In this document: positions 44,491 to 56,624 of the stretch, one piece after another
Layout: each line of letters starts with the position of its first letter
How positions within the stretch are numbered: the stretch's first letter is position 1
Assembly (NCBI GenBank): GCA_963556145.1
Contig: OY744470.1
Coordinates: 4,216,001 to 4,280,000, forward strand
DNA: 64,000 bases
Direction of reading: 5' to 3'
Source: Hygrocybe punicea
Lineage: Eukaryota > Basidiomycota > Agaricomycetes > Agaricales > Hygrophoraceae
Notes under the pieces: generated by a model
The model's database searches: none
Seen by the model: the letters and a program-made list of their open reading frames with translations, nothing else
Told to the model about the DNA's origin: nothing
Position numbers and translations under genes: made by a program

Positions 44491-47309
44491 CTACACCGCT
44501 ATACCTAACAAAATGACAAACTGAATGTTGGAAGAAAGAATACTCAACCCAGACTGGTTCCCAAAATAAGTACTCAGCGTATATCCCACCGCAACCACGG
44601 ATCTGAGAGGAAGATCTGCATTTCCTTTCCTATACAATGGTAAATTCGACAACCGCTCGAATTCGCCTTCTGTGAAAGAAAATGCCTTCCCGGCCTTAGA
44701 ACGGCCATCATAGATAGGGACTACCAAGGAAGTTAAGTCAGCCATGCAAGAGGGATAACAGGACAACGTACTTTTTTCTTCAAAACCACGCGAGGATGGA
44801 TAGAAAGAGGTTTTACCCACACAGCGCATGCTGGGAACTGAGGAACTTGCAACATTTATAAAAAGGCCACCTTTGATTGGCGATGAGGGGGCACTCTGGG
44901 CTACAACAGAAAGATCACGCAAAAATAAGCAAAGATGGTACCAAGAATCTTACCCTGCTTCCGGGTGAGAAAGGAGATACCATTGACGGAAACTGATCCA
45001 GGAATGACATCGAATCTGAAAAGTTGACCCCAAAGGGATGTATCCCTTCGCATCTCTTGCGCAAAGGGAACAATGGTGACTTTGTGCACCGGATAAGGTG
45101 CAGACGAGGAACCAGCTGTTCCCTCCGATACAATATGGCACTCTGTAGTGACACCAAGCATAATTCCCACTGAATTATTGTTGGTTCCAGCAATATGGAG
45201 ACGGTGAGACTCAACAACGAGCTGCTGAGGATCTATTCGACTTGTGTTGACGAAGTTGCCAGATCTAACAAAGACCAAACCTTTCAACAAAGATCTATAT
45301 CGGGAGTAAGTAAGGTCTTCGTAGATGATGTGAGAGAGGAATACATACTCGATCGAAGTCTTAGAAAGAGTTTTAATCAAAGTCGAAAAAGAGACGCAAG
45401 GTGATTCAGAGTCAACTTGAAAGTTGGACGCAAACGGCTGAACATTGCAGAAGTGGCTGCAAAGCTTGGAATGAAATCATATATAATAGACAACAAAAGG
45501 GGAACATACCGAAGATTAGGAAGATTCTTGTATATCTTAAGTAAATTCACATCTTGCAGGTCGGCGCGCATTACAGCCAAACTCAAATCTTGATCATCCT
45601 CACCAACGTCACTGGGATCTTGATCATCGCCGATTTCTCCAGAAACACTGGCCCTGGTGAATCGTCAGTGAAGGCATCTTAGATTGTTGAGATAGATATA
45701 CAATCCGTCATCCAACGAGACGCTATCACCTTCCAATTCTACTGGACTGTTATTGTCCTCATCGACATCTCTGGTTCTTCATGAGCCATACTTAAACAGT
45801 GACATAAAGCAACCTCACGAATTGACGATGGGGGATGGCACAACATCCCTGACTTTTTCGTCTTCATTGTCAACAGTGGCGACAACAGGAAGCCTGTATC
45901 AATAGGGAATGAGTGTAAGAGTTTAGCAAGTTTAGCTGTACACATACGTCGCAGTATTATCAACCTTTTCTGACGTGGAAAGAGGTTTCTGAGCACGAGG
46001 TAAAGTCCTTCAATGAAAAAAATTAGTGAACCCAAGAAGCGAAGCACAATTATACTGACTGCTCATTGATAAGGCGAGCTTTTTCGGATAACACTTTTGG
46101 TCTGCTACTAATGCATGAGACATGACTTAGATGGTGAACGATGTGACTCACCTGGAACGGGGCCGTGTAGGAGAAGTGGGAGCATCACGGAGTTCTGTTT
46201 CAGGGCTGAAGTAGACAGTCAGGTTACAGCAGGCTGAGGAGCAAAGCACATACGACGGAGAAGGAAGATTGGTCTTGAGAGCCTTTCCCTTTGCTGCTGC
46301 AGCTTTTCCCTCAGCGGCTGTGGGCTTGTCTTTCATAGTGGGAGCATCGTGGAGTTCCGTTTCAGAACTGAAGTAGACAGTCAGGATATGGCCGACTAAG
46401 GAGTAAAGCACATACGACCGAGAAGGAAGATCGGCCTTGAGAGCTTTTCCCTTCGCTGCCGGAGAAGTGGGAGCATCGCAGAGATCTATTTCAGGGCTGA
46501 AGTAGACAGTCAGGATATGGCAGACCGAGGAGCAAAGCACATACGACGACGAAGGAAATTTGGCCTTGAGAGCCTTTGCCACAGCTTTTCCCTTGGCGAC
46601 TGTGGGCTTATTTTTCATAGTTGTAGATTTTCCCTTTATGGTGGCGGACCTGTTCACAATGCAGGAAAAAAAACAAAATGACTCAAGAGAGAAAATGAAC
46701 CTTGAAATTTCCTCCTCAGTGGATAAGTCGGCCCCTCTGGATAACACTTTAGGTTCGCTACCAATGACGTGACGCTCTCCCTTTTCTGCCACAGCTCTTC
46801 CCTCGGTGGCTGTGGGCTTATCTTTCATAGATGTATACTTTCCCTTTATACTGGTGGACCTGTTCACGACGCAGGCAGAAAATCAGATTATCAGAACATT
46901 GATAGACTCAAGAAGAGAAAACAAACCTCGGGATTTCCTCCTCAGTGGATAAGTCGGCCTCATCAGCACTACCGAAGGCAATAGAAGAATTCGAACCAAG
47001 AAGCGCTGCTTCAACCTGGGCCCTGAGAGGCATCAGTCTGGAGCAGTAGACAGAATGAGATGGTACAAACATGATGGAAACAGGAGGAAGATTTTCATAA
47101 TCGGCAGAACCAGGGGCAGGATTAGACACAGACGTTCGCTTTCTCTTCAAAGGGCTCTCGGGACTCTCGACAATCTCACTGGATAGAATAATGAAGTAAG
47201 TAGCTCTCCCTGAATACAATGAATTGACATACATGTCAGAGTCAGAAATCACCTCTCGCGTCTTGCGCTTTGTGGTAGTTTTCCTAGTCTGCATGAGCAT
47301 GAATAACAC
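44491..47309 (-). CDS. Large hypothetical protein with tandem exon-intron repeats
   Basis: A multi-exon minus-strand gene. The N-terminal exon has MQTRKTTTKRKTREVISDSD, then SPLKRKRTS. The middle (46148-46960) is made of repeated basic units (ADLSTEEEISR, STSIKGKYTSMKDKPTATEG, KGKALKTNLPSPS, PETELRDAPT) separated by repeated introns. The C-terminal half has LAVMRADLQDVNLLKIYKNL (45530), SRIDPQQLVVESHRLHIAGT (45200), KVTIVPFAQEMRRDTSLWG (45050), a SFYPSSRGFEEKSTLSC stretch and KAGKAFSFTEGEFERLSNLP, ending GYTLSTYFGNQSGLS. I recall multi-copy Agaricomycete proteins of this layout, of unknown function and probably transposon-linked. Exon limits are only partly resolved. Confidence 0.5.
46197..46560 (-). 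repeat. Three tandem exon-intron repeats with 48-nt introns
   Basis: Introns at 46206-46253, 46368-46415 and 46497-46544 are each 48 nt. All begin GTATGTGCTTT and end GACTGTCTACTTCAG. The flanking exon text (LPSPS before, PETELRDAPTS after) repeats with them. The units arose by genomic tandem duplication of exon plus intron. Confidence 0.8.
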
Positions 47310-47906
47310 AATAAAATAACAACTAGGAAGTACCGATTAGGACTCGGTGTGCCAGCCATCGGGTGGACCTTTTTTGTTACCGATTTGGTAGCGCTGAATG
47401 CGATTGAGAACATACCACACTCAGGGAAAGTGGAGCAATGCTGACCTCATTTTCGCAGCAGATGTACGATTGGGCATAGTGACGACAGGTAAATTGGGAA
47501 AATTTGGATATACTGGCATATGGTGCAGGAGATGATTTATATATGACTAAAAAAGTATAATCGTGAGCAATGAGAATAGATATTGGAACTAAGAACGCAA
47601 CAGGGATGCAGATGTTACCAGGCATAAGTTCGCGGAGAGTCAAGAACGCCACAGAACACATTGAGTACGCCACACAGTCGTGTGCTGACAGCATGTCAAA
47701 TCAATACGATGGCAATGAGAAGACTTCTCTATGAAGGCCGCGCATGGATGTTGGTTGCAAAACGGGGACAAGCGGTGGAGTAGTGGGACCTGCCAGTCAC
47801 GTGACCAGGCTCCCACGGTTGACCTAGTTAGTAGCCTTCCCGATGTAGTAGTCAGTCCATCATCCTATCCATCCCGTCTTACCTCTCGAGTCCTGCCTGA
47901 GCCCCC

Positions 47907-47930
47907 GGAGAGGTACCTCGGTACCTCTCC
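47907..47930. promoter_or_regulatory. 24-bp palindrome between divergent genes
   Basis: GGAGAGGTACC-TC-GGTACCTCTCC has an 11-bp perfect stem with a 2-base centre. It lies in the ~1.2-kb region between a minus-strand gene (start about 47.3 kb) and a plus-strand gene (start 48494). It could be a protein-binding site or a remnant of a mobile element end. Confidence 0.5.
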
Positions 47931-48493
47931 AGCGGTCATGTGATTCATGTGTCGTGCTAAACAAAGAAACATTTGTCTGTCTTATCCTGTCGCGCCTACC
48001 CCAACGAAGGATCCAATGTATACCCTTGGGTCTGTTGCCTAAACAAAACAAGAAACACGAAGCCTACCAAATCTGGCAGGCCTGCTCAGTTTCAGCCTGA
48101 CATGGTGTGAATGTGGGAGAAACAGCATGATGAATCTCCGTTGATCCGCACTCTACAGCAAGACCACACTCTAGACTGCACGCTGCAATCTGTCAACCAC
48201 ACAACTTCAGTAGCACAACATTGCATGAACGCTGTAGAATATACAGTAGGAATCCAGCCCAACCTGTCATAAATGGCACTGATCCGCACAGCCTTGTGGC
48301 AGGCCCGGACCCATTCAGCATTGGTAGCTAGCAACATCGAATGTTGTTGCATGAATGGTGTGAGGTGTAAGAACCCAGCTTACCATGGTCATTGATCCGC
48401 AAGCTGTTGCATGCCCATTAAGCTTCAGCCGCGCAACATTGTGTATAGTAGAGCAAACACGGCGGTAAGCTGCACGGCATAGAGATGGTTGAG

Positions 48494-49740
48494 ATGGAAC
48501 GCTTAAAAGCAAGGATAACAGATCTCATACTGCAAAACGCGATAGCACTTCATTCAAGCGTGATGGACCAAAATTATGACCTTAAAGGTGCGCGTAAGTG
48601 GACTCATCAAATCTAGGTAGAACAAAACTAAAACTTACCTTAGGGGTTGCCCTGGAGAAATTAGCTTCAGAACGAGGAGGTGATGAAAGCCGTCTGCTTG
48701 CCAACTTGACAAAGGTGGGTAAATCAGAGCCATTCACGATCACTCACTCGAAGTGCATGCACTTGCAGGTGACAAATTGGACGCAACAATTCCATGTTAC
48801 TCGCATGGATCAACCGCCAACATGGCGAGTGCTCAAGGCCACCGCTGAGAACAATGGGGGAGTAGAAGAGATGATATTCACGGTGCAAGGCATTGTTTGC
48901 GAGACAGATCTTCCACCCATAATGGAAAGGCCTTCGTGAGTGCGATGATAGACAGCTCATGCAGAAGAGTATCTCATAACATACCTTCAGTATAACGCCT
49001 ACACGCTACAGATTCCTGAGACAAGGGATTTCTATCACAGGGGCAGGAACAACAGTTTTTGATGACGCAGTGAGCTCCGTGCAAGAAATGTATTCACTAT
49101 TGTCATGTCAATTCCCTGATGGAAAACTTGGCCTCTGGAGTGCGGGGACGTATGCAGGACACTCAACTCTTGACCTTTCGAATAGGTATTTCACACCTAA
49201 GAAAGATGCACCTGGAATGGAGCCTGTACCGTTCACGGAAACAGAAGATCCCCATGGCGTTCTGGAAGCGATGGCAAAATCAGGCTACGTACATGGTGAA
49301 GAAAACAAGGTTTATTATTTTAATTGCCTGGTCGATGTCGAAGGAAATATCAGGTAGTGTGCTACAGAACATCTCACGTTGTATACTCGGATACTTACAG
49401 TCCAAACTAGATATGAGGACGCCAAACCACAAAATTTTCGCATTGGGGACATTGTCGAAGTTCAAATGAGTTTCACAGCTGTACCGATGAAAGGCCAAAA
49501 CTTTAAAATGTTGACGGTTCTACACTCTATTGCCTTACTCAACAGTAGTTTCACTCAGGTAAAACTTCATTCAACGGTGAAGTCTGATTATCTTGACTAA
49601 TACGAGGATTCTAGGATGCTATCAGGAAGCATATAATGCCAGCGAACAATAACATCAAGCCAATAATCAAGCGGGTTATAGGTTACCACAACACTGAGAA
49701 GATAACAAAGAAATTACATGTGATGGACATTAACGAGTAG
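48494..49740 (+). CDS. Multi-exon hypothetical protein, transposon-associated type
   Basis: Starts MERLKARITDLILQNAIALH. Exon blocks: EKLASERGGDESRLLANLTK; after an intron ending CACTTGCAG, VTNWTQQFHVTRMDQPPTWR and IFTVQGIVCETDLPPIMERP; then MYSLLSCQFPDGKLGLWSAG, YFTPKKDAPGMEPVPFTETE and EENKVYYFNCLVDVEGNIR; then YEDAKPQNFRIGDIVEVQMS and QNFKMLTVLHSIALLNSSFT. A last intron (GTAAAACTTC...GATTCTAG) leads to DAIRKHIMPANNNIKPIIKR and the stop at 49740. The FRIGDIVEVQMSF segment reads like a beta-rich, OB-fold-type strand pattern, but that is inference. Family recalled only as multi-copy in Agaricomycetes. Confidence 0.6.
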
Positions 49741-50675
49741 ACCATATATACAACTAGGGCAAATTAACCACCGACAATGAATGAGATCGCTTGTAGTAAT
49801 TCAGTTTTGGTACAAACGCAGTCTGAACAACGACTGCATTCTCTCCCTGTCCCTACACCATTCTGACCTGGCATTGGGGTGCTGGCATTGAGCCATACGC
49901 AGACATCTGGTTCTGGCCTGTGGGTCCCGACATGTCATACATGCTACATTGGTGGTTATTTGATCGAAGGTGACTGAGTATAATCCAGAGTCTGGCGTCT
50001 CCGTGACATGGGTGGCGTAGTAAAACGCCGTATTCCTTCTCACTCGCGTATGTGGGCATCGATTTACTGCTGGCCTATGACGTGGCAGCTGCAGGAGCGT
50101 TTCACCTCAGTGCAGGTATCCCGATGTATCGTACATGTTGTCCACGCTGCCGCTGCGTGGGGCGTGTAGACAGCGTGGGTCGTGATCAGTTGTTGCGTAG
50201 TATGCAGCATGAGGTGGCGGTGGTGGTGGTATTGGTAGTGCTGTGTCGTGTTGAGTGATCAGAATAAAAATGATGTTGAAAATGGCGTGAAAAAAATATA
50301 CCATATACAGCCTGAGTGTGTTCAGTCTTGTCGACCCCGCCATTCACCCATTCGCGTGCGCAGGCGTTCGGGTTCGGGTTTGCAGCCATTGCTGTTGTGG
50401 ATGTGGCAGGGGATCATGATGGTCATGCTAGTGGTAGTTTATGCGATCACCTGGCGTATTGGTGGTTAGAATCAAATATAAAATATAAAAATATAAAAAT
50501 AAGTCTTAGATGGGCGGCTGGGGGGTAGCCGCCGTCTGCGCTTTGCGCACTACTGAGGACAGGATGCACTGGCAAGTGCCAGCAAATCCGGCATTTGCCG
50601 CAACGATAGATCGGACATTTTGATTTGGTGGGCTCAGGTCACAAAAGACCGAGCCTAAATAAATTTAGGACTCGG
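49741..50675. other. Intergenic stretch, no supported gene
   Basis: Frames of 60-80 codons on both strands, without motifs. A GGTGGCGGTGGTGGTGG microsatellite-like run is at 50213-50232, and ATAAAATATAAAAATATAAA at 50477. Confidence 0.4.
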
Positions 50676-50723
50676 AACCCCAAGCACCAGGTTTTTCAAT
50701 CAGGAGGCCGAAAAGGGGAAAAT
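50676..50723. repeat. ~48-bp repeat, left copy
   Basis: CCCCAAGCACCAGGTTTTT followed by AATCAGGAGGCCGAAAAGG and GGAAAATA recurs at 60677-60724 in the same orientation, with two or three differences. The two copies bracket the block of decayed minus-strand genes. Confidence 0.8.
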
Positions 50724-50807
50724 ACATTGGACGGGTATAGAAAAGACATTGTTGTGTTACATGACAGCAAACCACCAGGGTACATACAATAAATACACGT
50801 ACGACAG

Positions 50808-52538
50808 TTAACAATCATCATACAAACACTGCAGAAGGGTACTCATGTGTGGTGCTGTGACGGGCTCAGGTTGCTGGATTGTTGCTGTTAAGTCTGCAGT
50901 TGCATCCAACATGACATCGCTCATGAAAGGAATTTCGAGAACTTTTGGTTTGAACTTGTCGCGATCCATCACGATCGATTCTCGGATATACCTGTTACCA
51001 AATTGTATCAGCCACAGATAGTTGGCATAGGACAAACTGCTCACATTGCCCACCCATCAGTTGACCATTTGTTTCCCCAGGCCTCTTGCTTTGCAGACAG
51101 CCATGACTCCACTTGAGACCAGAAGTCTTCTCCTTTTGGTCAATGCATTGCTAACCTCCTGTGTTTCCTCCAGGTGTTCTCCATAGGACTCTCCAATGAC
51201 AGCGTACTATTTCGAGAGGGGCATGGGCATGGATCCATCATCCTCTTCTTCACCACGATCAAGGAGGTGCGCATTCTCGTATGCAAAACGATGCTGTGAA
51301 TATTTGTGGTTATGTGACCATAACTTCAGAGAGAAATGACATACTAGTATGGCGAGTCACACAGTGACAGATGATGATATATTAATACCAGGTCCACCGC
51401 ATTTAAATCAGGCAGCAACTTCAAATGAAAATTCGTCTAGCAGCGTGGTCTCTTCACTTATGACACTGTCAGTGGACCACATTTGTGTTGCTGTTGATTA
51501 GGATTGGAAACAAAGCCCACCATTTCACGAAATGCGTTGCGGAGATTTGAGCAGGTCCGTTTGACACAAGAGATCAATACCTTTTCACATGCGGGACTCC
51601 CATAGATATTGGAAAGCTTTAAGTTGGCATTGTCATCCCAAAGTTTGATCTAAGGAGGCGGTCATTAATAAGACTCATAAAGAATGCTTCACATACATCA
51701 ACATCAAGGTGGAGCTGCATAAAAACAACTCTGCCTGAGTCAAACAATGCATCTCCGACTATTATTCGGACATTGGTCTGAGAAAGAGATTGAGCTACAG
51801 GCATAAAATATGATGTGACACGTACTTTTTGCTCGTTAGAGAGTGAAAAATTGTCATCGAGGCATGTTGCAAGTTCGTAAACCATGTTCTGGAGATTCTG
51901 GTACGCCTCATGTGAAGCACAATGTTCGGCTATCATCTGATACATTGTTGCCAATGCAAATAGATGTGTGGCCAAGTCCAGTTTCGAGAGGCCACGGCCC
52001 ATCTAAAAAAACAGTTTGCGGTTCAAAATATTATCAGATGATCTTTTGGGTAGCTCACCTCAGCAAAGCAATGGAGCTGTTGTCGAAATATATTTCCCTC
52101 TTCTCCAAAACCCAGTTCATTTGCAAGAGCATCGACAAATTGTGTTGAAAGAGTGGGAGTCTTGGGTAGACCATGACGTATGTGTGGTGATGGTGGTGGT
52201 GGTGGTGGTGGTGGTGATTGTAACAATAGGGACTGTGGAGGTGAAAAGGATTGGCGCAAGAGTGCAGGGTCAATTCTTGCCTCGAAATTAGTAATTTGCC
52301 TGGAGCGAGGAGTTTGAGGACGTTCATGAGTGCGGTTTCTATTCTGTGATGTCCTGAGGGTGGAACCTGAGCTGTTGTATGTATGGGGATGGCGTGAATC
52401 GATGTTAGTTGAATAGCCAGTGTGACGAGAATGACTCGGACCCACATATGAATTATTTTCAGGGCCACAATCTCCTATTCTATCACCAGATGATAGAGCA
52501 CTGGCGCCAGGAAAGTTGAAGATTGTGTTGTTGGTCAT
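50808..52538 (-). pseudogene. Hypothetical Agaricomycete protein family member, nonsense codon
   Basis: Best start MTNNTIFNFPG at 52538. Proline run SPPPPPPPPS, then FVDALANELGFGEEGNIFRQ. After a splice near 52056-52002: MGRGLSKLDLATHLFALATM, MVYELATCLDDNFSLSNEQK, then (51650-51540) IKLWDDNANLKLSNIYGSPA, CEKVLISCVKRTCSNLRNAF. The frame EETTLLDEFSFEVAA is followed by TGA near 51408, after which FKCGGPGINI, RFAYENAHLLDRGEEEDD and WSQVESWLSAKQEAWGNKWS continue in family order. The last block ends at 50808. The arrangement matches an uncharacterised family I recall (ATMYQM ... CSSVRNAFRQ ... KFKRGGMG ... ALENHALL). Function unknown. Confidence 0.55.
52185..52213. repeat. (GGT)n microsatellite
   Basis: About nine GGT units. 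On the minus strand this is read as the proline run of the gene above (or as histidines in another frame). Confidence 0.9.
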
Positions 52539-52690
52539 GAAAGGCGGAAGAAAATTTTTCACAGTGTTTTGATATATTTGTTTAGCATGAACTTCAACTG
52601 AATTTAAAACAATATATATATAATGCGGTACGAGAGAAGGTGTAAGATAAAAGAAATGTCGAGAAGCAAGGCAGTCGTGAAAACAGCATA

Positions 52691-54585
52691 CTAATTTGGC
52701 GTATGTTGCAACTTGGGTTTTTTTCTCCTCATTTCTTCCTCGATAAACCAACGGAAATACCGATTGTAAGCATCAACCTTCCTCACTTTATCCACTTGAA
52801 AGTGGAGCGCTTTCCAGTTAAAAATGAGGGGAGCAGGAACGGCAGAAGGATTGCCCCCATAAATGATGTTTGACCAGACACGCTTGATTGTGTCCTCAAA
52901 TTGTCGTTGGGAAACTTTGTCAGAGAAGTCTGAGTCAAAATCCTGTAGAGATCTGATGAAGCTACTCATGCTTAGTGTAATAAATATACTTACCATGCTA
53001 TATATTTGCCAATTATGCCCTAACCACTCTGAGAACTGTTTAATTTGTTCATCGTAATGGTCAAAAATTCCAGTGTCAGCACTGTTGCTTGGCTCATCAT
53101 CCAAGGGTTCGTCATCATCCTCCACTTCGCATCCAAAACCTAAGTTGACTTCATCTCCCTGTTCTGCATGGCTTTGGTCTCCGCTACTATCAAGTTTGTG
53201 CTTATGCATTAGACGATTGACATTGGCAGGTTTGAATTCTTCAATTTGGAGCTTTTGTTTATTAGCAGAGAACGATCATGTAACAAGATGGGGTGACACA
53301 CCTCAGGTACTTGACCAGTAGATTCTGTACTGTTGTTCACGCAGACAAGAATGCGACAATGGAGGTTTCCAAACCAACAGTGCCCATCGTAATTGATACT
53401 GCCTGGCTTCCAGTCAATATCAAACCATACATCCATCTCAATAAAATTGTCCATTGGTACTTTGTCTTGAGCAGGTCAGCGGTATGACTTCACTTCCTCC
53501 ATCTTGATGACGACAATGCCAAGGATATGAGGGACTTTGGACCAGGCTCCTTCTACCTTGCGAAGGACGTCACCCATCCTCTGTGTATATGCTACCTCAA
53601 TGACAACCAGTAAGCGGTGCCTTTCATCAACCATGACGCCGTCAGGGCTCAGGACTTTGATTTCAGAGCGATTGTTATTGGTGATGAGAAACTGCGAATT
53701 GGTGCCAGAAATCCAGCCTTGGCAAAACTCTGAACTTTTGGTTTGTCCAGTGAGCCCATATTCAAGAATATGGTGAATCCATCATGTCAGGCTCTCATGT
53801 GTCTCTGAAGGGTATGTAATAACATGCAGGACCTCCTTTGAAGAATTGTACTCATATCTATCAAGGCTTATTAGTACACCCAGTTCAGGTTGAATATAGT
53901 TTTACCTGTTGAGAATTTGGTTCGCTTCTTTGTCCCTTCCTTGAGTAGGCTCCTGAACGATCATGTAGAAATAACGAAGTGTGACGTGCTTAAATGTCTT
54001 GGCCCGGGGTTAGCAGATACAAAGGGCTGTTAGCAAAGACAACTGTAGTCACCTGAGAGTATGGTGAATGAATAGACCTAAGGCTCTGGCTGGTGTAAAG
54101 GTATTTTCGAATATACTCTATAGTTGATGGTGATGTGCATAAAGAGGATAGTTCTGAATCTGGCAAATCATTTCCCAGCGATGTGCAACTACAGACTGAC
54201 GCAGAATCCTCGGTGCTCTCTTCACGACATGGCAATTGAGGTTCGCTCGAGGAAGTTGCCAATAGCAGGGATAGAATTGCTAAAGTGTATGAAAGTACGT
54301 TCACGCACTCATAATCATGCATGATATGCACTATTATCACTTACAACAGTCATCGACATGCCCTGATGTGTTTATGAAGAGAGGGCGATGCCTCTCCTCC
54401 CCATGCAACATGAAGCTACCATCCTCGTCATGAATTCTCTGTGAGTCCAATTGCCCAAACTGCAAAAATGGTGACTGAAGAATGGTAGGGTCCCGGGTGT
54501 CTTCCGTCCACTGATTTTTGCTGCCGAACCCCAGTATATCAGTACTGCTGATGGGGGATGCCTGTGAGCACACAAGCTTCAACAT
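52691..54585 (-). pseudogene. PD-(D/E)XK-like hypothetical protein, nonsense codon
   Basis: Exons run from about 54585 (SPISSTDILGFGSKNQW) through ESTEDSASVCSCTSLGNDLP and VRYFYMIVQEPTQGRDKEAN to a long frame at 53850-53480. This reads YEYNSSKEVLHVITYPSETH, ESLT, a TGA, then WIHHILEYGLTGQT, KVLSPDGVMVDERHRLLVVI and EVAYTQRMGDVLRKVEGAW. SPDG followed by VIEVAYTQ is a PD-(D/E)XK-type pattern (aspartate near 53643, glutamate near 53597). Downstream exons give MDVWFDIDWKPGSINYDGHC, FKPANVNRLMHKHKLDSS and KRVWSNIIYGGNPSAVPAP, ending QHTPN at 52691. The family is uncharacterised. Exon limits are approximate. Confidence 0.5.
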
Positions 54586-56163
54586 AACTCCAGCTGGAAT
54601 GGACGATGTGTCACCAGTGAGTGGCCAAAGATGTGGTGAATGATCAACGGTGAATGCTTTGTTATTATATCATTGCAGTTCTTTGTCCTTTCTTTGCACA
54701 GTCTGAATAATAGTTTAACTCGCTACGACTGTTCCCTGGGTCTCTTGCCACTTCCACTCCCTCACCCTTGCCCTTGCCCTCACCCTCAGCCCTGTCCAGC
54801 CTGGACATTTCCATTTGCTTTACGCCAATCTATTTCAATGGAAACGCCCACATGAATTGCGGTTTCAAGATCCACAGTCTGAATGGTAAGTGGGAAACGT
54901 AATTTATCGAACTGCCAAGCATCTCACATTCGAGCCGTATTGAGAAGGAGGTTGTTAGGATTTGTGTGGATAACATGCAGCCTAGTAAGGCTCGTATCTT
55001 GTCGTTCTTGTCTAATAAATCCTGCGACAGTTGTAGTGCACCCATGAGCATGACAGAAGTGCTGCACATTTGCTGAGCAAAGAATATCCTGAAAGGCAAA
55101 TATCAGTATAAATAGTATCATTTGACTGAGGAAACAACTGCCAATGGTCTCAGCATGTATTGCATAGATAGAGAAATGCAAAGCATGCGTGAGATCTCCA
55201 AATAACCTGAGATGAGCCCTTCCTGCAAAAAAATGGCATCAGGCTGCGATTGCGCAGTGTTTGCGGAGTTGACCGTCTGGATGACCTCCAGTACACAGGC
55301 TACATGCAGACGAACACCAGCATTCTGTTTTACAAGGACCCACTGGCTGATCATGCAGTTGTCCCCATTGAAAAGGGTCACAGAACAGTTTGTCTTAAAC
55401 AAATTGTTTTGACGAGAGGTGTGTTCTGGAATCGCACCCGGGAAATGAATGCCTGCCATCAGCTCAGCATATACACGAGGTGGTTCTCGATCTGGAATGC
55501 AGATGCCTAACGGTTATCGTTCTTTATGAATTCTTCAGGTGCAAGAGCACATACTCTACCTTTCTGGGAGTCTATGGCAGAAAGTCCAAGATAGCCCGAG
55601 ATGGCATTGCAACTTGCAACTAATTTCAAAGGCTCTTCTCCAACAGCATGCCATTCGCCTGCCTCACCGGTGTAGACTTTGTCAACATTAATCCTGGCAT
55701 TACTTGTAGGGTTGTCTTGTAGATGGAATCGCGCCCCACTTAGCAGGTGGCGAATACGGTTAGCGTGAGCGAAGGCAAGAGCAATATCTCGTGATGGTGC
55801 AAACCTGTTCGAGTGCACACTCATGGCTCGGATTCACGGCATTGAATGACTCGAATCCTTCTGTAGCGAATAGGGTCGCAGGCCCGAAGCGTCAAAAGTG
55901 TGCTAGAATGTGAAGAATTATGTGGAATTTTGGTTTGTTAAACCACCGTGGTGTCCATTTGGCCGTGCTCGCAAGAAAGTCACGTATGGCAATTTTGAGC
56001 CGATCCTAATGTTTGGCTTTCAGAATTTCTTGAAAGCTCAAGGAACAAGACTTACTAGGTAGTCATCTATATCCAGGATCATAGGCTGCCAGACAAGTGG
56101 GATGAGGGTTGATAAGGATACCCAGGTACTGCAGCAAGGTTCCGATACAAGGCCATGTAATAC

Positions 56164-56624
56164 TAGTGTTTAAAGGTCCGGTCCTGGTTGCTGTAACGGT
56201 CTTTTGTCATTAGAATTGGAATTTTGCTTGTTTAAAGGTGAAATTTGAGATTTTTGCACTGAATTTTTTTTCGTGGACTGTTATGATAGTGCCAATGAGG
56301 GTGGGAAATTGTGTCTTGCACATTTCATTGCCTCTGGTTCATATAAATTGAAGGAATGTACCAACAAATTCAAAAAGTATACAAATGGTGAAAAACGTGG
56401 AGTTTGTACACTTTTTGAATTTGTTGGTGGATTCTTTGAATTTATATGAACCAGAGGCATTAAAATATGCATGACACAATTGCTCCCCCTCATTGGCACT
56501 ATCATAACAGTCCACAAAAAAAAATTCAGTGCAAAAATCTCAAATTTCACCTTTAAACAAGCAAAATTCCAATTCTAATGACAAAAGACCGTTACAGCAA
56601 CCAGGACTGGACCTTTAAACACTA
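56164..56624. mobile_element. 461-bp palindromic hAT-like MITE with 8-bp target duplication
   Basis: Termini TAGTGTTTAAAGGTCCGGTC and, inverted, TAGTGTTTAAAGGTCCAGTC. The target duplication TGTAATAC lies at 56156-56163 and 56625-56632. The arms are ~200 bp. TAGTG ends with an 8-bp duplication fit the hAT superfamily. Removing the element and one duplication restores APFVLHGLVSEP in the host frame. Confidence 0.9.

Noticed and set aside
54750..54815. CCCTTGCCCT-type run as a telomeric repeat
   Set aside because: It is an irregular C-rich stretch, not a TTAGGG/CCCTAA array.
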